Assembly (NCBI GenBank): GCA_902806565.1
Contig: CADCXA010000055.1
Span: forward strand, 1,302,001 to 1,366,000
Direction: 5' to 3'
From: Hypoxylon rubiginosum
Lineage: Eukaryota > Ascomycota > Sordariomycetes > Xylariales > Hypoxylaceae
Length of the DNA: 64,000 nucleotides
The notes beneath the pieces were generated by a model that was not told the DNA's origin, made no database searches, and worked only from the letters and a program-made list of their open reading frames with translations. Position 1 is the first letter of the stretch, and each line of letters begins with the position of its first letter. A program made the position numbers and the translations under genes. Positions 58,032-64,000 of the stretch are shown here, piece by piece.

Positions 58032-58927
58032 CGAGGGAGAAAGTACCTATGTATAATGGGAAGAGCCAGGCTGGAAGAGACCCGACAGTCTGGATACTCT
58101 ATGCCGAATTCCGTCTAGCGGGAAATGTCTCTCTCGGAACTTCTACATTGGTAAAATGTCCCGAGTCTCCTCGTTCGTTCGTTTTTTTTTGTTAGAGTAC
58201 AACACGTGTTTTCTTTTCTGGTACCGAGGACTCGACTCGGCCTAGTCTCCCGGTTGTTTTGCGGGCCTTTTCTTACCGCGGATTGGAGAGCTTTGGCCCA
58301 AGTTGCTGCTACGAGCTAGTTCGGTCTGAGCGCCTCAGCGCTTTTTCTCTCCCACCTCGCTACCAGAAAGTCTCGTCGAACTGGAGACACGAGGACATGG
58401 ATGAGTAAGTTGATATATGATAGGTTTTACGGGCTATTTCACCGGTGTAGAGGCCGGCAAGGTTCGCGACAAGCTTTTGTTGGCACTTTATGGCATTCGC
58501 TGGTGAGAGACGCAAGGGACCCTAGGTGTTCTTCACACCGGCCATTGCCTAGTTCGACGAGCTGTCATGAGCCTGTATGGTACGCGTGATGTCTTGCTTG
58601 CTTCAGGCATAAAGGCATATTCTAGACACAGCGACGATCAGTATTTTTTATTTTTTTTTCCATCAGTTCGCCAGTGTTATCGGCTCGTCTCTTCCGATAA
58701 TGCAGGAAGGGGGACTTACCGACATGACATCCATGAGCCACAAGAGGCTCGAGAGGTTATGCGATGGTAAGCTCTGGATGTGATGTGTCCCATTCGGGTC
58801 ACATTGATCTTCCTGCCTGCCCACCCCATCGTCCAACGGCTCGCCGTCACAAGCGGCACCGACGGAAGCTCCCGTCTTTGTAACCCCCATATTGCTGAAA
58901 CGTCATCTCCCATCCCCAATCCCTCGT

Positions 58928-58948
58928 CCCCCATCCCCCATCCCCCAT
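58928..58948. repeat. Tandem CCCCCAT, three copies
   Basis: Three exact 7-bp units with diverged CCCCAT-type units on both sides. Confidence 0.9.
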
Positions 58949-61202
58949 AACCGTTCCCCATAACCATAATTCATAAACCATAACCGTCCATTTTCTTCCC
59001 CCCGGACCGTAACATCGTCGCTTGTTACCTGACTCGTGATACATGCAGGATATGTTGCATATTGACGGGGGAGTGCCAGATGGGTAAGGTAACCGTTTAA
59101 CGGCGAGGTATTTAGCTTCTCCGCGGGTCAACATTTGGTGATTCCAAAATAATAAAACCCTTATCGTACGAGTTGCCGGGATTCGCTTATGGGACCTATT
59201 ACGATGTTCCATGGCCTCCCAACCCCTTATCCAAGTACGGCTATCATCTACAACGACATGCTACGCGAAAGGGTAATTCATTACGCAGTGTGCACGTAAT
59301 GCGTGCCCTCGACCATACTTTGTAAGGACTTGTGATAGCTTACCAAGCCCCGGACGTGGATCTGCCTACTGCAGGAACCTAACGAAGCTCGCATGAAACG
59401 GTCTGGGGTTGCCGGTTTCTTGCCCCATAGTGTACCCCCCTTTCGCAGGACCCGTCGAAGTTGAAGGGAAGGAAGCATGACTGCGGGAAGAAGACGAGTC
59501 CAGCTCGAGGATTCGCTGACGATAGCAACAAATGGAGGTATGAAGGAAAGGAAGTCCTATGATACGTCATGGAGATGACTACTGCTGCCGCCGCTGCTGC
59601 CTTGTTTCAAGCCGGCGGGGACTTACCATGAGTGCGTTGGCATTTTCCTTCCGGTTTCCATATGTGGTCTTATGTATCGTAGCAAGGCTCGCTGCTATAT
59701 TTCGTGAATGCTATTGCGCCGAGCCGCCGTCCGTAAATAAGACCCTCGCGCACGCACATATACATAGCGAAGACCCTCCCGTCATATATCACAGGCGTAG
59801 GGCCGAAACGAATGGCGTCCAAGACCATCTCATCATCATCAGCTTACCGCTTGCGTTGTTCAACTCTCGAAGCATATGTACAAGAGAAGAGAGGAGGTAT
59901 GCCCGAGCTCGGCTTACCCATTGGAGTTGCAGATTGACTTTTATTTACGGAGGGCGGGATGAAACGCACCATCTAGATAGAAGCCGTCGCGGAAGCATCG
60001 GAACGATCTTGGTATATGTATGTACGTATGTATGAAGCATGCAACATTTAGCTGGCGAGCATTCGGGAAACAAGCTTCTGACACTGATTCGCCCCGTCGT
60101 ATCTGCTGCGGCTCACAAGCACATACAGGCGGCAAGCAACCTCCTCTAGGCAAGAGTAGGAGTGAAGCAGTAAGCAAGTAAGCATAAAAAGCTGGGCTTT
60201 TCTTCCTCCCTCCACCTCAACCGACCCGACTTGTTGGGTCGAACGATGTAGGCACGTAGGTAGATTCCGTTGCGTGTGGGAGGGACGGGCACGCACGGCC
60301 TTGCAGCGTGCGATTGTTGCTTACTGATGGAAAAGCTTACAGGCCCGTTTCCTTCGACCGACCGTAAGATTTCTCTGTATGCGAATTCCTTCGGCCACGT
60401 GGGAGAGTGTATTTTGTTGCTGAGGGAGTCTTCTATGCGCGCCGGTCATATTCTTCTAGCGTCGTTTCTTGTTCCAAGATAGCGGCCGCCAACTGGACGA
60501 TATTATATGTGGCTTGTGTCATGAGGTAGGTTATTGGAAACGAGCTGTCACATTCAGCTGCCGCACGGGCATTGGCTAGTTTTCGTCGGTTGTCGTGAAA
60601 GAGGCGGCTATGATATCGAGTTGGGGGCGGTGTATGTAGAAGAAGGCTCGGGAGGACAGATCAGGCTGCCTGGTTAATTCCGGGATACTTGATCGAGAAG
60701 GGGATCAGGGAGGCGCCCGAGTATCGAGTATTGTATTCGCTTTCAGTAGAGATACCAAGTACCTACCTAGGAGTTAAAATTAGGGAGTGGGTAGCAGACG
60801 TCCTCGAAATAGCCAAGTAAACATACCTAGAAGTAAAAGAAGGTAGCGAGTAGCAAGTAGCGAGTAGTTTGCAACAATAAGGTCACAGCCGACATCAAAA
60901 GGCCTCGAAGGCTTTACTACGCGGAACCTACCTGTAACTGACGATAATTTGTATTCAGCTTATGTTTACTAAAGAATATTAGCTTAGCACGAAGGAAGTT
61001 GCAGCATTTTCACTAAGAACACGGGGAAAGAACTCTTCTGATTAGGTATATCGAGGTCAACAAGACCAGAGTTCTCTCTTTTGCCAGCCTAAGCTCGCCT
61101 TCCTCCTGCCATTATAAGATGAAACTTGCGCATTTCCATCATGAGAAAACTCGATATAGAACCTGGCAACCCGCGCAGGCCGAATCATCCTCTGCCTGCA
61201 CC

Positions 61203-62941
61203 CTAATCCCACTCTACAACATTCGGGCCGAAGCCCAACACGGTGCCGGGAGGAACAGCGCCGGCGACGGTCTCGGAACGCGACGGCATTCTCCCGATGT
61301 ACTCGCCGCGGGAATCGAATCGGTTGTTCAGCGAAGTCTGTATTTGCGGGACTTCGCCCTGCTCCAGCGCGCTGTCCCAGCGCGTGATGAGAGACGGGCC
61401 GAGCTTCTGCGACTCGTAGAATCTACCTCGAATCGCCTTCTCCGGCTTGACCACGTTGCGCGCCACCGGGAACCAGTTGAACTGAGAGCCTCGCGCTCTC
61501 GCGACCTGGTCGCGGAAGGCCTTCTCCCGCTGCATAGCAGCCGGGAGCTGGTCCTGGTGCGTCAACGGTCCTTCTTGTAGCAGCCAGATGTCCCCTCCGA
61601 ATGTTAGTTCTTGGCCGACGGCGGACCGCTGGAGGGTGATGTTCTTGACCACCATCACGAATGTGACCTGGTGTTGGTCCCAGTGGGGGTGCTCATGGGG
61701 TTCGAGTCGGACACGGACTGCTTCCAATATCCCGACCTTCTCACAGCCCAAGAAGACACCACCGAAGCTGAGCTGGCCGAACAGTGCTTCGCGAGTATTC
61801 ATGAAGTTGAACAGGGAATACGAGTGGTCGACATGGCTGGCAGCGATCTTAGAAGCCTCCATGCTTATGATCTCGGCCTTCATATTCTCCGCGTACGGGA
61901 CTTCAACGGCATTCCAGTTGACCGTCTTCATAGGTTGGTCAGCCACATGCTCGACAGCGGGTTGGAGGACAGGAACGCTGAACGTAAGAAACGGTCGCGT
62001 TTCGGCTTCAAATCGGTCTATGTTATGAATCGGGTATTCATAATGGGATAGGGGTGTGATCCGATTCATTGAAGAAGGTAAGTTCGCACGAACTAGTCCT
62101 AGCCGGAACGCGCCGGTGTCTGTTTTGAACCACACAACCTCCCCTTCTCTAAAGAGGACGGACTCGTCTGGTTGCGTCTGGGGTACTGGTTGCATCTCAG
62201 GTACGGGTCGCGCCGGGGCACGAATCGCGGACTGGGGCGTGGACGAAATTGCGGGCCCCAATGCGGACTGGATGGCGGTGTTATTTGTCGTGGACTGGGG
62301 GCCGGAGGTAGGCTGCGTCGATGTACCCTTCCTCTCCGAAGCCTTTGGCGCAGCGCTTGACGAAGAGGGACCTCCGGATGTAGAGGGGCCACCTGATGCG
62401 GAGGGGTCTCCTGAGGAAGGCGTGCCAGCGTCGGATTGATCACCAGGAACGGGCGCTGCAGGTGATATTATCACCTTGCAGTTCTTGCATTGACAATTCT
62501 CGCGTTTGAGGTTAGTATCAGTGATCAGCCAAAGGAGATGTTCGAAGAACTCTCTAGGAGATCGGAACGTCTTCGGCATGCCGTTCTCGGCCTCTGCTGG
62601 GTGGCCACACAAGTAGAAGTCGAAGCGCCCCTTGTCCTGCTTGCGTTGCTGTACCTTGAGATTGTAGTTTTCCGGGAAAGCCTTCAGGACAAACGTGTAG
62701 TCTAATGAAGGTCAGCATACTTCATTTGTTAATTGATCATAACCATTAACGAACCCGAACCAGGATAAAACTGGTCGCGGAACATCTCCGCCAGTTTCTG
62801 CAGCCATGTCTTCTCTGTTCCAGGCTTCGTGTCCTTATATGGAAAGCGGCTTTGATCATACACGACTCCATCGCTGCGAGTAACGCGGATCTCGGTGACG
62901 CGCTGAGAACCAGCTACGTTGTTCGGAAGAGGGTTACTCAT
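61203..62941 (-). CDS. clr2: Clr2-type transcription-silencing protein (SHREC complex)
   Basis: Homologue of Cryptic loci regulator 2, which in S. pombe is part of the SHREC histone deacetylase/remodeller complex that silences heterochromatin. Exons 62941-62755 and 62701-61203 encode 561 residues; the 53-bp phase-1 intron joins YPGS-DYTFVLKAFPENYN. The N-terminal Clr2 domain (residues about 1-140) ends in DFYLCGHPAEAENG, PKTFRSPREFFEHLLWLITD and a Cys cluster NCQCKNC (C132, C134, C137). A Ser/Pro/Gly-rich linker of about 100 residues follows. The C-terminal Clr2 domain includes REGEVVWFKTDTGAFRLGLV, a segment with SH3/Tudor-like spacing, then YSLFNFMNTREALFGQLSFGG and FLGCEKVGILEAVRVR, ending FGPNVVEWD. 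Antisense frames across it are shadows. Confidence 0.9.
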
Positions 62942-64000
62942 TGTGTGTGTGATGAGTCAGTCGCAAGGACTAGTGAAGATAGAAGGGGACAATGATAATG
63001 GATTAGATGGTCCAAGTGACCGGGGAAGAAGGAGGATATCGTGAGTGGTTACCGGGCCGGTGCCGTTACCAGGTGGCTACGTATAAAAACTGCCTTGGTA
63101 GAGACGCGGCTCTAGGAGCTGGGGACCTCGCAGGACCCGGTTTACTCTCTGCTTCATGAGATTGTGCAACAGTGGCAGCAGATAGTTGTTGGTCGTCACT
63201 GTAGCAGATCGACAGAGAGCCGCCAGTCAACTTGCCAGCAGCTAGTACGGTGGTTTCAGCGACGGGTTGTAGACTCAACAAAGCCGCTTGGAATACCACG
63301 TAGAGCAGAAACAAGGTAATTTGTTGAGCGGATGTGTAGAAGATTCAGTTCTCGAACGAGGAGGCTGATAGATACCAACTGTTATCTTGCTAGAGTTAGA
63401 GTTCGTTACAGGTTATGATAGAGTCGGAGACACTTACACGTGAAGTCTAAAGAACAGATTCACGACTTAAGGTGAGGCAAGCTAAGTGCTAAGTCAAGGT
63501 TACAGCCAATCGGAGGTCTAGAACAGATCTGCAAACACTACATATGTATGTAGTTACGCGCGCCACAATATCTTGGGGGCTCATTGTTCTTATTGTGGCT
63601 TAGCTTATTACCTAAAGAGATGCCTAAGGGGATACGTCTTAAATGAAGTAGCCTAATGTCAGGCCGTAGTTAGGAAACGTGAACTATGAATCGTAAGTCT
63701 CGAAACAAGCGTTGCGAATAATATATATTAGTAGCGTCTTATATATATTATATCTTTATACTTATCACTATAATAAACGGTAAATCAGTAACCTCATTCG
63801 AAGTCTTTCGGCGCAAAACGTACAGCCCTTTGGGTCTACATAATGTTAAGACCTTTTCAATTCGCTACCAGCCTCTTTGCCTTCTCATAAGTATTCTCCC
63901 CCTTCTTTATACTTGATACGTATCTTCTTCTTTCCTTGCCTGGGACACGGTGGTATGTATGTTTACTAGGATGAGCGATACAAACGAGCCAAACGAAAAG
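62942..64000. promoter_or_regulatory. Upstream region of Clr2, to window end
   Basis: About 1.06 kb. It holds the Clr2 promoter, with a TCCAAGTGACCGG stretch and an AT-rich patch at about 63,718-63,780. No supported gene; the 82-codon frame at 63066-63314 on the minus strand has no recognisable features. Confidence 0.45.

Larger units (their letters stand above)
55351..61202. other. 5.9 kb without a recognisable gene, between convergent genes
   Basis: Both flanking genes end here, so no promoter of a known gene is required, which makes the length unusual. I find no exon chain or known domain. The stretch contains an (ACC)8 run, a GGGTAAT tandem, a CCCCCAT tandem and a GTAGCGAGTAGCAAGTAGCGAG stretch near 60,843. 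One short, highly charged frame at 56003-56200 on the minus strand is a weak candidate. Confidence 0.5.

Noticed and set aside
61588..62439. Plus-strand frames of 127-146 codons
   Set aside because: They lie opposite the Clr2 exon, whose conserved blocks are unambiguous.
63066..63314. 82-codon minus-strand frame with a hydrophobic start (FLLYVVFQAALLSL)
   Set aside because: A signal-like start alone is not enough; the rest has no conserved pattern and no supported exon neighbours.

Overview
The window is nuclear DNA of a filamentous ascomycete (Pezizomycotina, most likely a Sordariomycete). The evidence is the gene content (FlbA-type RGS protein, fungal Dicer-like 1, Clr2 silencing factor, DUF7053 protein, a P450 resembling the CYP52 type) and the gene architecture: short introns, mostly 47-115 bp with GT..AG ends, that rejoin conserved protein blocks exactly. 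Fifteen protein-coding genes can be supported. One, DCL1, runs off the left edge. I found no rRNA, convincing tRNA, CRISPR array, intact transposon or operon.

Layout. 1-4195 (-): Dicer-like DCL1, partial. 5245-6330 (+): TAP42/alpha4 regulator of PP2A-type phosphatases, divergent from DCL1. 6808-8137 (+): Cdc73 of the Paf1 complex. 9437-10170 (-): secreted GPI-anchored protein of the CCG-6 type. 11330-13635 (-): FlbA, RGS regulator of G-protein signalling. 13636-27872: about 14 kb without a recognisable gene. 27873-29008 (-): DUF7053 protein. 30244-32881 (-): ORC4 with AT-hook-like motifs and a PHD finger. 33388-35403 (-): cytochrome P450. 35965-36825 (-): unknown protein. 37948-38538 (-): small charged hydrophilic protein with one intron. 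40194-42446 (-): F-box-like plus ankyrin repeats. 43170-43632 (+) and 43646-45074 (-): EIF1AD-like protein and the ALG3 mannosyltransferase, convergent with 13 bp between stop codons. 45388-46700 (-): D-amino-acid oxidase. 46701-54220: 7.5 kb without a recognisable gene. 54221-55350 (+): protein with three repeated Cys-rich modules. 55351-61202: 5.9 kb without a recognisable gene. 61203-62941 (-): Clr2-type silencing factor.

The genes are mostly unrelated housekeeping and regulatory genes, not one pathway or a metabolite cluster. Three act on silencing or chromatin (DCL1, Clr2, PHD-ORC4) and one on transcription elongation (Cdc73); I see no sign that they are co-regulated.

The most unusual sequence-level signals are: a perfect 10-bp palindrome TACCTAGGTA found at eight intergenic places where about 0.06 would be expected by chance; several exact short tandem repeats in promoters and in one intron (4 x 13 bp); the modular ORC4; and the three-module Cys-rich orphan protein. 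I did not find a clearly new multi-gene system.
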